64,000 bases of DNA from an uncultured Shewanella sp. Lineage in GTDB: Bacteria > Pseudomonadota > Gammaproteobacteria > Enterobacterales > Shewanellaceae. The notes under the pieces were generated by a model. The model was not told the DNA's origin and searched no databases. It was given only the letters and a program-made list of their open reading frames with translations. The stretch lies in contig NZ_CANLKR010000002.1 in assembly GCF_947491715.1 (NCBI RefSeq), positions 186,001 through 250,000 of the forward strand, in the 5' to 3' direction. Below, one piece after another: positions 1-10,500 of the stretch (its first letter is position 1; the number at the start of each line of letters is the position of its first letter). A program made the position numbers and the translations under genes.

Positions 1-370
1 GTTGGTCGTTAAGGTTGTAAAAATGATTTTCTGGAATAGAGATGATGAGGTTAGATTGTTTAGGGAAAATAATGTTTTTAAATTCATTAACTAATTGATC
101 AATTTGAATGGTGGATTGAGAAGTGAATTTATCTAAAAACCATATGTTTTTACAATACTTTATTAGATAGGATTGATGTTTTAGTTGGTTTTCTTTTTTT
201 AGAACAGAAAAATAATCCTCTTTATTCACAAATGAAATAAATGAATGTGTAGAGTCCATGATGGAGTTTAGGTAGATGATGCTCGTTTCTTGATTGGTAA
301 ACAAATAGACATACTGACATTGAATATCATTCGTTTCTGCTTGTAAGTTGAGGTCAATAATCCCAGACAT
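1..370 (-). CDS. bcsE: BcsE, c-di-GMP-binding cellulose regulator (N-terminal part, cut by window edge)
   Basis: The first 123 codons are open on the minus strand from an ATG at 370 and run off the window start. The protein begins MSGIIDLNLQAETND. It is divergent from bcsR-bcsQ, the position bcsE holds in enterobacterial type II cellulose loci. BcsE binds c-di-GMP and supports the synthase through BcsR/BcsQ at the inner membrane. The call rests mainly on position: this N-terminal region is poorly conserved and the c-di-GMP site would lie outside the window. Confidence 0.6.
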   Translation of the reverse strand, partial: MSGIIDLNLQAETNDIQCQYVYLFTNQETSIIYLNSIMDSTHSFISFVNKEDYFSVLKKENQLKHQSYLIKYCKNIWFLDKFTSQSTIQIDQLVNEFKNIIFPKQSNLIISIPENHFYNLNDQ

Positions 371-432
371 AGACACTCCTATTTAAATGATGTTTTACTT
401 TCACCTATTTGGTTGATGAATATTGACTATAC

Positions 433-462
433 TTACTAATAAGGTTCACTATTTAATATAAT
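433..462 (+). promoter_or_regulatory. Possible promoter of the bcs operon
   Basis: A perfect TATAAT lies at 457-462 with a weak TTACTA at 433-438 (18 bp spacing), in the 165 bp gap between divergent bcsE and bcsR. Only the -10 is convincing. Confidence 0.35.
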
Positions 463-535
463 AGATGACTTTTGATATTTAAATGAAAGGATCATGAAAA
501 TGATTCATTATTGATGATCTGATTAACATCATGGA

Positions 536-730
536 GTGATTAGATTGACAAGATTCACGGATGATATTCATACGATTTATGCTTCACTGGATTCACTAGA
601 CCAAGACTATATTGAACTGACTGATGATGAGTTTTATCAACAAGTTAGGCACAAATGGCTTGTGTTAAGTACAAGTGATGTTTTATATGATGAAAATGGG
701 AAACAGCCATTGACAGAGGCTGAAACATGA
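536..730 (+). CDS. bcsR: BcsR-like small cellulose synthase regulator
   Basis: A 64-residue acidic protein directly upstream of bcsQ, overlapping it by 4 bp, which is the bcsR position in type II cellulose operons. BcsR binds BcsQ and is needed for assembly of the synthase. The sequence is divergent, so position carries much of the call. The start is uncertain: the GTG at 536 abuts the only Shine-Dalgarno-like GGAG (533-536), whereas the TTG at 545 would have that GGAG 8 bases upstream and may be the true start. Confidence 0.6.
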   Translation: MIRLTRFTDDIHTIYASLDSLDQDYIELTDDEFYQQVRHKWLVLSTSDVLYDENGKQPLTEAET

Positions 731-1521
731 TAAAGCGCATTATTATTGCGGGATTAAAAGGAGGAGAAGGAGCGACAACGATCACTGCCAACTTAGCCAT
801 TGCTTTAGAGAAGTTGGATCAAAAAACCTTATCTATTGATTGTACCAAAATGAATTTATTGAAGTTACATTTTAGTACTCAAATTAAAATAAGCCAAGGC
901 TGGGTTATCCATGCGATGAATAATGTTGCCTTAGATAAAGCGGCTTTTGAAAGTCCCCAAGGAGCGATGTTTTTTCCATTTGGTGATTTATCTTTCCAGC
1001 AAATGCAGGAGTTTAAAAAATCTCAAAAACAAGTGTTTAATACATTAGTTGATGAACTGATTAGAGTTGAAGAAACCTTTCAGTGGCAGTTGATTTTATT
1101 AGATAATATGATTGAAAATCAAGAGGAATATGCATGCTTACTAGATAGTTCTGATTTGATTTGTCTCGTTTTAACACCAGAACCAAGCCATTACAATTTA
1201 CTTCATCAAAAAATATTTAATCAAGAGATTAATTCTTATTTGCAACAACACTTTTCTAAAACCAAGTTTATTATTAATCAATTTCATGCTGAGTCTACAG
1301 TAAGCAGTGATTTTTTAATGGTGTTACAAAAAGAATTGAAAATGAGTTTAATACCTGTGCATTTACATTATGATCCCGCAATTGTTGAGTGTATAGCCAA
1401 CTTAACGGATATATTGAATCATGCGCCTCAAAGTTTGCTTGCCCATGATTTTCAAGCGCTAGCTTACTGGTATCTATCTTATTTTTCACCTGAAGTTCAA
1501 TCCAAATCTTTGATAATTTAA
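727..1521 (+). CDS. bcsQ: BcsQ, ParA/MinD-like ATPase of the cellulose synthase
   Basis: A 264-residue SIMIBI-class ATPase. The N terminus carries a deviant Walker A, GLKGGEGATT (about residues 8-17), and LILLDN is a Walker B-like strand near residue 125. BcsQ localises the synthase at the cell pole and stabilises BcsAB with BcsR and BcsE. It starts inside the end of bcsR (overlap 4 bp) and is followed 9 bp later by bcsA, so translation is probably coupled. Confidence 0.9.
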   Translation: MIKRIIIAGLKGGEGATTITANLAIALEKLDQKTLSIDCTKMNLLKLHFSTQIKISQGWVIHAMNNVALDKAAFESPQGAMFFPFGDLSFQQMQEFKKSQKQVFNTLVDELIRVEETFQWQLILLDNMIENQEEYACLLDSSDLICLVLTPEPSHYNLLHQKIFNQEINSYLQQHFSKTKFIINQFHAESTVSSDFLMVLQKELKMSLIPVHLHYDPAIVECIANLTDILNHAPQSLLAHDFQALAYWYLSYFSPEVQSKSLII

Positions 1522-1530
1522 GGACCTAAG

Positions 1531-4188
1531 GTGATATTTCATCCACGCATTGTGAAACGTATTAAACGACAAATACAAGCCTATGAAATGCACTATCAGC
1601 ATGATTCGAGTATATTGGGAAAGGTGGGGTTGTGGATTTGGTTGTCTTTTTGTTTGTTTTTCTTGCAACCAAAAGTAGCGGGTGTAGCGAGTTGGCGCTT
1701 GCTTTTACATTATTACCCAAATATTAATTTTTGTTCTCCTAATGTGTTAGATCTACTCCGATTTATCATTCAATCTTTTTGGTTAATGATAGTCAAACAA
1801 GATTGGCAAGAAGGAAAGATTTTTAACTGGAAAACTTGGTTGAAAGCATTGGCGACTATTTTTCATCTGCCGTTATATTTTGTTCGTCATAGAATTGATA
1901 TGCTTTTTCAGAAAAAAACATTTTTTGAACGGAAAGTCAGTCAATTAACGTTAAAATGGGAGCATCATAATCAATTCGTCCAGTATGCACATTCTATAAT
2001 CGTTTATGCAGGTATTGTATTATCTGTTTTACTTATTTTCGTGTGTATTATGGTGCCATTAAATTTAGTGGCGCAAAGTCTTTTTCTTTTGATTTTGTGG
2101 GCTCTGGCAATGGGGGTCAGACGGATCCCCGGTCGTTTTCCTAGCTTGTTTCTTATTGCGTTATCCATATTGGCGTCAACTCGTTATATTTGGTGGCGCT
2201 GTACATCCACATTGAATTGGGACGATCCTATCGGTTTAATGCTCGGGGTGACGTTATTAACGGCTGAATTGTATGCATGGCTGATATTGCTTTTGGGCTA
2301 TTTTCAAAATATTTGGCCATTAAATCGTCGTCCTGAGCCGTTACCTGATGATCCGCAAGAGTGGCCAAGTATCGATATTATGATCCCTACGTTAAATGAA
2401 GAACGCCATGTTATTAAAACCACTATTTATGCATTACTTGGAATAGATTGGCCGAAAAGCAAACTCAATATTTACATACTTGATGATGGCAATCGAGAAG
2501 ACATTCAGCAATTTGCTAATGAAATTGGCGTTCACTATCTAGCTAGACCGACCCATGAGGGAGCGAAAGCAGGCAATATCAATTATGCCTTGGAACGTTC
2601 TTTTTCAGATTTTGTCGCTATTTTTGATTGTGATCACATTCCAACTCGCGCTTTTTTTCAGTTAACTATGGGCATGTTTTTACAGGATCCTAAATTGGCT
2701 TTGCTGCAAACGCCACATCATTTTTTCTCTCCGGATCCTTTTGAAAGAAATTTAGCGCATTTTCGTCATGTGCCTAATGAGAGTAGTTTATTCTATGGCT
2801 TGACTCAAGATGGTAATGATTTATGGAATAGCACTTTTTTTTGTGGATCTTGTGCTGTTTTAAGGAGAAAACCATTAGAAGAAATTGGTGGCGTAGCAGT
2901 TGAGACCGTAACGGAAGATGCGCATACGTCTCTTCGAATGCATCGTTTGGGTTATCGTTCTTCTTATTTAAAACAGCCGATTTCAGCAGGTCTTGCAACT
3001 GAAACGTTATCAGAACACGTTGCTCAACGTGTACGCTGGGCAAGGGGAATGGCCCAAATTTTACGGATTGAAAATCCATTATTTGCTAAGGGATTAAAAT
3101 GGCAACAACGGCTGTGTTATTTAAATGCCATGTTGCATTTTTTATCTGGGATCCCTCGTATTGTATTTCTTGTGGCGCCTTTATTTTTTCTACTTTTTCA
3201 TGTGTATGTTATTTATGCGCCAGCATTGGCGATTATTTTGTATGTACTTCCACATATGTTACATGCCAGCGTGACGAATTCTAGAATGCAAGGTGAATAC
3301 CGTTATACTTTTTGGGGGGAAATTTATGAGACTGTCATTGCTTGGTATATTGCTAGGCCGACGACGATGGCATTATTTTCGCCGAATAAAGGGTTTTTTA
3401 ATGTCACGAGTAAAGGAGGCTTAGTATTAAAATCTTATTATGACTGGACAATCGCTTCTCCTTATCTTGTATTAGTGGCTTTTAATATTGCAGGTGTCTT
3501 ATATGGAGTGTATCGATTGTTTTGGGGACCTTCAGGTGAGATAGGGAGTGTTTTCGTGAATCTTTTATGGACTTTTTATAATTTATTTATTTTAGGCGGG
3601 GCCGTTGCCGTTGCTGAAGAGGCCAAACAAGTCAGAAAAAACCCTAGAGTAGATGTCGATATTCCTGTTGTTATTCGTTTCTATTCAGGGCATTTGGTGA
3701 ATGCGAGTATGAAAAATTTTTCTTTGGGGGGACTTAGCTTGATCACACCCCAAGCATTACCAATAGAAACGGGGCAGAAAATAGAGGTGATATTGACGCG
3801 ATCTAGCCGAGAATTTATTTTTCCATTTCGCATTGTCTATCGTCAAAATAAATTACTGGGATTAGCATTGGAAACCTTATCAACACAACAATGTATTGAT
3901 TATGTTCAATGTACCTTTGCGCGTGCCGATACTTGGGTGCAATGGCAAAGGAGTTATCGTTTGGATAAACCGTTAACGAGTATGCAGCAAGTACTTGAGA
4001 TCGGTGTCAAAGGTTATCAAAGATTATGGCGCCATAGTCCAAGGAGTATTTATTATAGTGTTTATTATGCATTGAAATTATTTGCGATTATAGGCTCCCT
4101 TAAACCCGTCAGTGTGCCTCCTATTTCAAGGCGGAAACCTTCCGCTGCCGTGTTACGACAAGAAAAAGTGATGCGCTATGAAAACTAG
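1531..4188 (+). CDS. bcsA: BcsA, cellulose synthase catalytic subunit (UDP-forming)
   Basis: An 885-residue inner-membrane GT2 enzyme that polymerises UDP-glucose into beta-1,4-glucan and moves it across the membrane. Catalytic motifs are intact and in order: DDG near residue 317, DCDH near 367, TED near 460 and QRVRW near 499. Transmembrane helices flank the glycosyltransferase domain. A C-terminal PilZ domain has RKNPR (near 702) and NFSLGG, matching the c-di-GMP-binding RxxxR and (D/N)xSxxG motifs. The start is a GTG preceded by AAGGA. Length is close to E. coli BcsA. It overlaps bcsB by 11 bp. Confidence 0.97.
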   Translation: MIFHPRIVKRIKRQIQAYEMHYQHDSSILGKVGLWIWLSFCLFFLQPKVAGVASWRLLLHYYPNINFCSPNVLDLLRFIIQSFWLMIVKQDWQEGKIFNWKTWLKALATIFHLPLYFVRHRIDMLFQKKTFFERKVSQLTLKWEHHNQFVQYAHSIIVYAGIVLSVLLIFVCIMVPLNLVAQSLFLLILWALAMGVRRIPGRFPSLFLIALSILASTRYIWWRCTSTLNWDDPIGLMLGVTLLTAELYAWLILLLGYFQNIWPLNRRPEPLPDDPQEWPSIDIMIPTLNEERHVIKTTIYALLGIDWPKSKLNIYILDDGNREDIQQFANEIGVHYLARPTHEGAKAGNINYALERSFSDFVAIFDCDHIPTRAFFQLTMGMFLQDPKLALLQTPHHFFSPDPFERNLAHFRHVPNESSLFYGLTQDGNDLWNSTFFCGSCAVLRRKPLEEIGGVAVETVTEDAHTSLRMHRLGYRSSYLKQPISAGLATETLSEHVAQRVRWARGMAQILRIENPLFAKGLKWQQRLCYLNAMLHFLSGIPRIVFLVAPLFFLLFHVYVIYAPALAIILYVLPHMLHASVTNSRMQGEYRYTFWGEIYETVIAWYIARPTTMALFSPNKGFFNVTSKGGLVLKSYYDWTIASPYLVLVAFNIAGVLYGVYRLFWGPSGEIGSVFVNLLWTFYNLFILGGAVAVAEEAKQVRKNPRVDVDIPVVIRFYSGHLVNASMKNFSLGGLSLITPQALPIETGQKIEVILTRSSREFIFPFRIVYRQNKLLGLALETLSTQQCIDYVQCTFARADTWVQWQRSYRLDKPLTSMQQVLEIGVKGYQRLWRHSPRSIYYSVYYALKLFAIIGSLKPVSVPPISRRKPSAAVLRQEKVMRYEN

Positions 4189-6430
4189 TCAATATTTTCT
4201 GTGGGGCTTCGTACTGAATGTATTGATTGTCAATCCATGCCTAGCTGTGTTGAAAACACAAGCGCTGGCAGTTGAAGATCCGAGTGTGCGTATTCATCAA
4301 TTGCCTTTTAGTGAACTCGTGGAAAGTCGTTCTATTAGCCTTGTGGGAAGTGAAAGTGTAGCCTATGTTAATTTTGGATCTCGTCTTGATGAAGTCGTCT
4401 CTAACGTCAGCTTAGTGCTCGATTTTATTCCTTCACCTGCGCTATTATCGTTAGTTTCTCATATAAAAGTGTTCTTAAATGATGAATTAATGGGAGTCAT
4501 CCCTATTGAAGAAGGTGAGCAGGGTAAGAGAGTGAATACAAGGCTTCCTTTTGAACCTCGTTTTGTGAGCGATTTTAATCAAATTCGATTTGAATTTATC
4601 GGCCATCTTCACCCAACCTGTACCAATCCCAATGATCCCAGTATTTGGGCTGAGATAAGTTCATCTAGCACATTACATATACAGACACAAAAAAGTATCT
4701 TAAGAAGTGATTTAAGTCTATTTCCAGCCCCTTTTTTCGACAAACGCGATTTCAGTGCATTATCTTTGCCTATCGTAGTGGGAGAAGCATTCGATTTAGA
4801 AACCATTCGGGTCGCGGGGATCCTTGCCTCATATTTCGGTGTGTTAGCAAATTGGCGAGCAATTGATTTCCCATTATCGATTAATGCGCTGCCTCAACAA
4901 CATGCCATAGTGTTGATGACGAATAAAAATAAACCTGATTTTTTGAAAGATTTTCCAGATACAAAAGAACCTATTGTGCAAGTGATCACTCATCCTTTTA
5001 ATCCTTATGTGAAGTTATTATTGGTTATTGGTAAAGATAGCAATGACTTAGCACAAGCAGCAAAAGGATTAGTGCTCGGGCAGCAATTATTGACAGGCCC
5101 TATGGTCGTTATTGATAAGGTTAAACAAATAGAAAAACGGCGTCCTTACGATGCGCCTAAATGGCTCAATACAGACAGGCGAATTGCATTTTCCGAGTTG
5201 GTTAAAAATCAACTTGATTTACAGGTTGAAGGCCGAAACCCTCCTCCCGTTCACATTAACTTTAGATTGCCAGCGGACTTATTTACTTGGCAAAGTCGAG
5301 GGATCCCACTGACGTTAAATTATCACTACTCTCCGCCTATAGAAGATGATTCAGGGTCAAGATTGAATTTATTGATTAATAATCAATTTATTGAAGCATT
5401 TAATTTAACTTCACAAGGAGAAGGATCAGATCAACAACGTATTCGCGTACCGCTTATTGAAGATCTATTGACGCAGTTTGATCGTATTCGCATTCCAGCA
5501 TTTAAAGTGGGTAGTAATAATCGCATTGATTTTAAATTTAGTTTCGCTTCTCTCACTGGCGGGAAGTGTCAAAGTATGCAACCGAGTAAACATTTTGCTG
5601 TTGTTGATGCCAATTCAACCATCGACTTTTCTGGTTTTCCTCATTATATTCAAATGCCAAACTTACGTGCATTTGCTAATTCTGGTTACCCTTTTACACG
5701 CTTAGCGGATTTATCCGAGACGGTGGTGTTATTGCCAACACAGAAGAGTACAGCGGTATTGCAAACCTTTATTAATTTAATGGGGTATATGGGGCAATAT
5801 ACGGGGTATTCGAGTATTCATGTTGATTTAAAGCAAACTTGGACTGAAAAAGAATTAAGGGATAAGGATATTTTAAGCATTGGTGTTATTCCTCAATTGC
5901 AACAACGCTTGATAGCGACAGACGAAGCCAACCTAGTGTTAAAAGCCAGTCGTCGTTTGCTAAAACTTCCTTTTAAAAATGTTCAACAAGCCGATCATCA
6001 ATGGCGTCATGCTGATGATGAACAAACACCGATTGATCTCGTGTCGGTGAAGGCGATGGGAAATTTTGCTGCAATGACAGGGAGCCAGTCACCGTTTAAT
6101 TCACAACGAAGTGTGGTCTCAATTGTTGGCAATACGTCTGCCGATTTTCAACTCGTGACTGATGGGCTAAATGACAAAGGTAAAACCCCATATATGTATG
6201 GTTCTGTAGTGCTTTTTAAAGATACTGAAGTCGCCAGCTATGATGTGGGAGAAGAATACTTCTTAGGAGAGTTACCCATTTGGACTTTAGTACTCTATCA
6301 TTTTTCACATTATCCCATTTTATTAGCATCACTTGCTGTTTTGTTAGTCTTAATGGTTACGATTGTCCTGTGGCGGGTATTAAAAATAGTCAATAAACGT
6401 CGGTTAGAAATTAAAGAGGCGGATAAATGA
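4178..6430 (+). CDS. bcsB: BcsB, periplasmic cellulose synthase subunit
   Basis: A 750-residue protein with an N-terminal signal sequence, a long periplasmic body containing the carbohydrate-binding and flavodoxin-like modules of the family, and one C-terminal transmembrane helix (about 715-740) that completes the BcsA channel. It guides the nascent glucan through the periplasm. It overlaps bcsA by 11 bp and bcsZ by 4 bp (ATGA). Confidence 0.95.
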   Translation: MKTSQYFLWGFVLNVLIVNPCLAVLKTQALAVEDPSVRIHQLPFSELVESRSISLVGSESVAYVNFGSRLDEVVSNVSLVLDFIPSPALLSLVSHIKVFLNDELMGVIPIEEGEQGKRVNTRLPFEPRFVSDFNQIRFEFIGHLHPTCTNPNDPSIWAEISSSSTLHIQTQKSILRSDLSLFPAPFFDKRDFSALSLPIVVGEAFDLETIRVAGILASYFGVLANWRAIDFPLSINALPQQHAIVLMTNKNKPDFLKDFPDTKEPIVQVITHPFNPYVKLLLVIGKDSNDLAQAAKGLVLGQQLLTGPMVVIDKVKQIEKRRPYDAPKWLNTDRRIAFSELVKNQLDLQVEGRNPPPVHINFRLPADLFTWQSRGIPLTLNYHYSPPIEDDSGSRLNLLINNQFIEAFNLTSQGEGSDQQRIRVPLIEDLLTQFDRIRIPAFKVGSNNRIDFKFSFASLTGGKCQSMQPSKHFAVVDANSTIDFSGFPHYIQMPNLRAFANSGYPFTRLADLSETVVLLPTQKSTAVLQTFINLMGYMGQYTGYSSIHVDLKQTWTEKELRDKDILSIGVIPQLQQRLIATDEANLVLKASRRLLKLPFKNVQQADHQWRHADDEQTPIDLVSVKAMGNFAAMTGSQSPFNSQRSVVSIVGNTSADFQLVTDGLNDKGKTPYMYGSVVLFKDTEVASYDVGEEYFLGELPIWTLVLYHFSHYPILLASLAVLLVLMVTIVLWRVLKIVNKRRLEIKEADK

Positions 6431-7521
6431 TAAAGTGGATTTTATTATTATGCTCCTTTCAATTGAATGCCGCGATCTGTTGGCCAGACTGGCAGCAGTT
6501 CAAAAACGGCTATATAGAGCAGGGACGAGTCATCGACAGAAGTGATGCTCGTTTAATATCCACTTCAGAGGGACAATCCTATGGGTTGTTTTTTGCCTTA
6601 GTTGCTAATGATCCCGATGCTTTTGCATCAATATTATCTTGGACTGAGGATAAGCTAGCACAAGAAGACTTAACGGCAAGGTTACCAGCTTGGCTTTGGG
6701 GCAAAAAAGAAGAGGGAATATATAGCGTGATCGATAATAACACTGCGTCAGATTCTGACTTGTGGATTGCTTATACGCTTGCTGAAGCCGGAAGGCTTTG
6801 GAACAATTATTATTATCAAAGTTTGGGTTTTTTGCTAGCGAGCCGCATTTTACGAGAAGAAACACGTCGCTGGAATGGCAACGAAATCATTTTATTACCC
6901 GGTATGGTGGGCTTTGAGGGAGAAGATGGGTCATACCGATTAAATCCCAGCTATGTGCCCTTGCAATTATTGCAACGTATGCAAGTGTTGTATCCTCAAT
7001 ATCCTTGGGGAGCTGTGTATCAAAGCAGTTTTCAAATGTTAATTGACACTATGCCTAAAGGTTTTAGTCCTGATTGGGTATTAGCGAAAAATGGCGGTTA
7101 TTATCCAGATAAACAAACTGTAGGCAGTTTTAATGCCATTAGAACGTATTTATGGGCTGGAATGTTAAACGATGAGCTAGAAGATAAAGCGGTTCTCATC
7201 AAGAAAATGTCACCCATGATCACTGCTGTGAGTCGACTTAATGCTCCACCTTTAACAGTGAATACGCAAACAGGTCATTACACTCAAGAAGGGGGGGAAG
7301 GTTTTTCGGCTGCGATTTTACCTTTATTAGTATCTGCAAAACGAACAAAACTAGCATCTTTTCAGGCTAAAAGAGCGCAAAATGTATTTCAACGTGGATC
7401 TGATAAGTCTTATTATGACAATGTATTAGCCTTATTTGGTTTAGGTTGGTTTGAGCAAAGGTATCGTTTCGGCGTAACAGGAGAATTGCTGCCCAATTGG
7501 ACTGATACATGCTCAGAGTGA
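6427..7521 (+). CDS. bcsZ: BcsZ, periplasmic GH8 endo-beta-1,4-glucanase
   Basis: A 364-residue glycoside hydrolase family 8 enzyme with a short signal peptide (MIKWILLLCSFQLNAAIC). TSEGQSYG near residues 47-54 contains the catalytic acid Glu of the family, and SDSDLWIAY near 105-113 is the second conserved patch. It trims cellulose during export. It is translationally coupled to bcsB and overlaps bcsC by 13 bp. Confidence 0.94.
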   Translation: MIKWILLLCSFQLNAAICWPDWQQFKNGYIEQGRVIDRSDARLISTSEGQSYGLFFALVANDPDAFASILSWTEDKLAQEDLTARLPAWLWGKKEEGIYSVIDNNTASDSDLWIAYTLAEAGRLWNNYYYQSLGFLLASRILREETRRWNGNEIILLPGMVGFEGEDGSYRLNPSYVPLQLLQRMQVLYPQYPWGAVYQSSFQMLIDTMPKGFSPDWVLAKNGGYYPDKQTVGSFNAIRTYLWAGMLNDELEDKAVLIKKMSPMITAVSRLNAPPLTVNTQTGHYTQEGGEGFSAAILPLLVSAKRTKLASFQAKRAQNVFQRGSDKSYYDNVLALFGLGWFEQRYRFGVTGELLPNWTDTCSE

Positions 7522-10500
7522 GTGACAGGTTTATTTCATCTATTTTTATGAACTTGGTAATGATTGTTTTTTGGGCATGCCTGATATTAGTCTTAATAGT
7601 CAGTGTGGTGTCTTCTTTTCCTGTAAAAGCATCATTTTATTCAGTCATGATTTCTTCAATGCTTCATTTGTCAGAAGATGAAGGTTTAGATAAAAAGCCC
7701 GTTTTTATCGGATCACGGGATCAAGCGTTAAGTAAATCGAGTACTCAAGTCGATTCTGTAGAATGGCTTACAGAGCAATTGCGTTTAGCGTTAGCGATTA
7801 GGCGAGATGATATTATGCTTGGAGCCTTGAATCGATTGTTAGCGATTGATGCGAATAATCTTGATGGTTTGTTTTATCAAGCTAATCGTTATTTGTTACT
7901 GGAAGATATTGCAAACGCGCAATTGATATCAAATAAACTTAATCAACTGGCACCCGACTCAAAGCAAGCTCATAGTTTACGTGCTCAATTATCGTTATTT
8001 AATGAAAATAAAAAAGTTTATCAATCAGCGCGATTATTTGCTCATGCTGGCCGTTATGAAGAGGCATTAGCGTATTATGAACGTTTATTTCCACAGGGTA
8101 TGCCAACGCCTAGGTTAATGCTTGAGTACCTAATGCTAGAAGGGAAATTGAGCAGTCATTGGCAGTCAGTTAGACAGAAGTTGGAAGCCTTAAATGAACA
8201 ATATCCCGATGTGCCCGATTTTCAATTGGCGCTCGCTCAGCACCTGTCTAAAAAAGAGCCTGATAATCCATGGGCACTAGGGACTTATGAGCGTTTATCG
8301 CTACGGACAGATATTGGCTTACAGGCAACGCGTTCTTGGATTGAGGCCCTTGATAAATTGCCGATTACTGATGAATTAGTTCAAAAATATGCTTTTATGG
8401 CTCGTTACTATCCGTCTGATCTAGGGATCACTCAAGCAGCAATAAAGGCGACATCTCGCTTAGAGAACAAAGCAGAATTACAAAAAGATCCTGTTTATAT
8501 GGCAAAAATGCAGGGGTTAGCATTCCTTGAGCAAGGAAATAATGGGGCGGCAGAGAAAAAGTTAACGTTTGTATTGCGCTATCTTCCTCAAGATGCAGAA
8601 GTGTTGGGGGGATTAGGGCTGGTGGCGCTGCGTCAAGGGCAGCATCAGCAGGCTCTAGAGTGGTTCACACAAGCTCAAGCAATAAATGAGGATCCTGATC
8701 AAGTTTCAAAATGGCAAAGTTTAGTGGATACGGCAACGTATTGGGGTTTGTTAGCACAAGGTGATAAGGCGTTAGAGGATAAGGATTATTTAAATGCGGA
8801 AAATCATTATCTTATGGCGATTAAGTGTCAGCCTGAAACATTGGAAGGACTGAACCGATTGGCGCAATTATATGTTATGGCAAAACAATACCGCTTAGCA
8901 GATAAGTGGTATAAAAAAGTGTTACAATCCGCACCATTAAATCAGGTGGCATTAGAAGGGAGGCTGGACATATTATATGCGCAAAATCAACCTATTGCTC
9001 CTTTAATAAAGCAGTATTCGCCCAGTCAAAAAAAGGTGATCCAGCCCAAATTGGTGTTTTTACAAAGAGCGCAACTAAATAATGAATTGCAAATGGCGAT
9101 GAAGGAGAATGATGTCAATACGGCTAAAATGCGCTTAGATGAATTATTAATGTTAGGAAATGACTCGCCATGGCAAGCATTAGATGCCGCCAATACTCTT
9201 GTCACATTAGCACAAAAATCGAGAGCCGATCGAATGATGGCGCAATGGGTTGCTGATGCGATGGATGATGAAGCCGTTGGCTCAGTTTCTCGCGCAGAAT
9301 GGCTGTTTGCTTATGCTCTATATTTGTCAGGCCAAAATCAAACTAGCGATGCCATTATTATGTTGGAGAAAATTGAAATAGCGCAACGTACACCAGCTAT
9401 GGAAGCCAACCTCACTCGTTTAAAAGTCGATGAAGCGCTATTGCAAATAGCGCAATTAAGAGGTGATGATCCAGAGCAGGCTTGTGAAGCGCTGATTGAT
9501 GTTGGGCAGACTTACAGTGACAATCTTGATGTGCAAATCACGCTGGCAGCAGTGTGGTTAACATTTGAAAATAGCGATGTGAACAGTCAGCGAAGCCACA
9601 CATGTAAAAAAAGCCATGACTTCCTTAGTCAATTAACGCCTGAAGCCGATTGGAGCAATTCGACTCAGCTTCGTTATGGTGAACTCCTGTTAAAAGCACA
9701 GAAGCTGGAGCAATTTGAACGCTGGTTTCAGCAATGGCGAACTCAGTTTGTTTCCCTACAAGACAAAAAACAACTTCGCGTACTCCTTCAAAAAAGCTTT
9801 CTACAACAAGCAGAAAAAGCATCATTTAATCAAGACTACTTACTTGCTATTCGTTTATATAATCAAGCCATTGCTGAGCCTGGTCCCTTATTATATGAGG
9901 CTAAATTAGGGCTGCTTGGCGCCTATATTGCTTCAAATAATCAGCACAATGCGAAGAGGCTGAGTGAGACATTGTATCAAGAGCGCATGCAATTAACATC
10001 GGTGCAAAGTGTGTCTTTTGCTGAATTATTGGTTCGGCAAGGTGATTTTAAAAAATCAAAAGCCATGTTGACAGCGTTACAACAAAGGGATGATCTTGAT
10101 GCCATTGAATATCGTGATCTCATGAAAGTGGCATTGGACATGAAAGATGAGACATTGATGAATGAAATGGCTGCAAATGCACTGTACCACTCTGAGGAGC
10201 TGTCATCTGTAAACCCTGCTATCAATCGCCCCTCTTTAAGAAGTTTGTATGATAGTGCGGAAGATGACTGGTTAACACGAAATGTAAAGGCTGATATTGA
10301 TCGTGTTCAAGCACGTCATCAAGGGCATATTGCATTTGGAATTGATTATGGTGCTAGGGATGGAGCGAATAATTTCACTCAAATTCCCATCGAGGCGCGA
10401 ATTCCAATGCCCGATTATGACGGGCATTTATTGCTAAGGTTCGATCAAGTGCACATTGAGTCAGGTAATATTCGCTATTATGATAAGGCATTAGATGAGG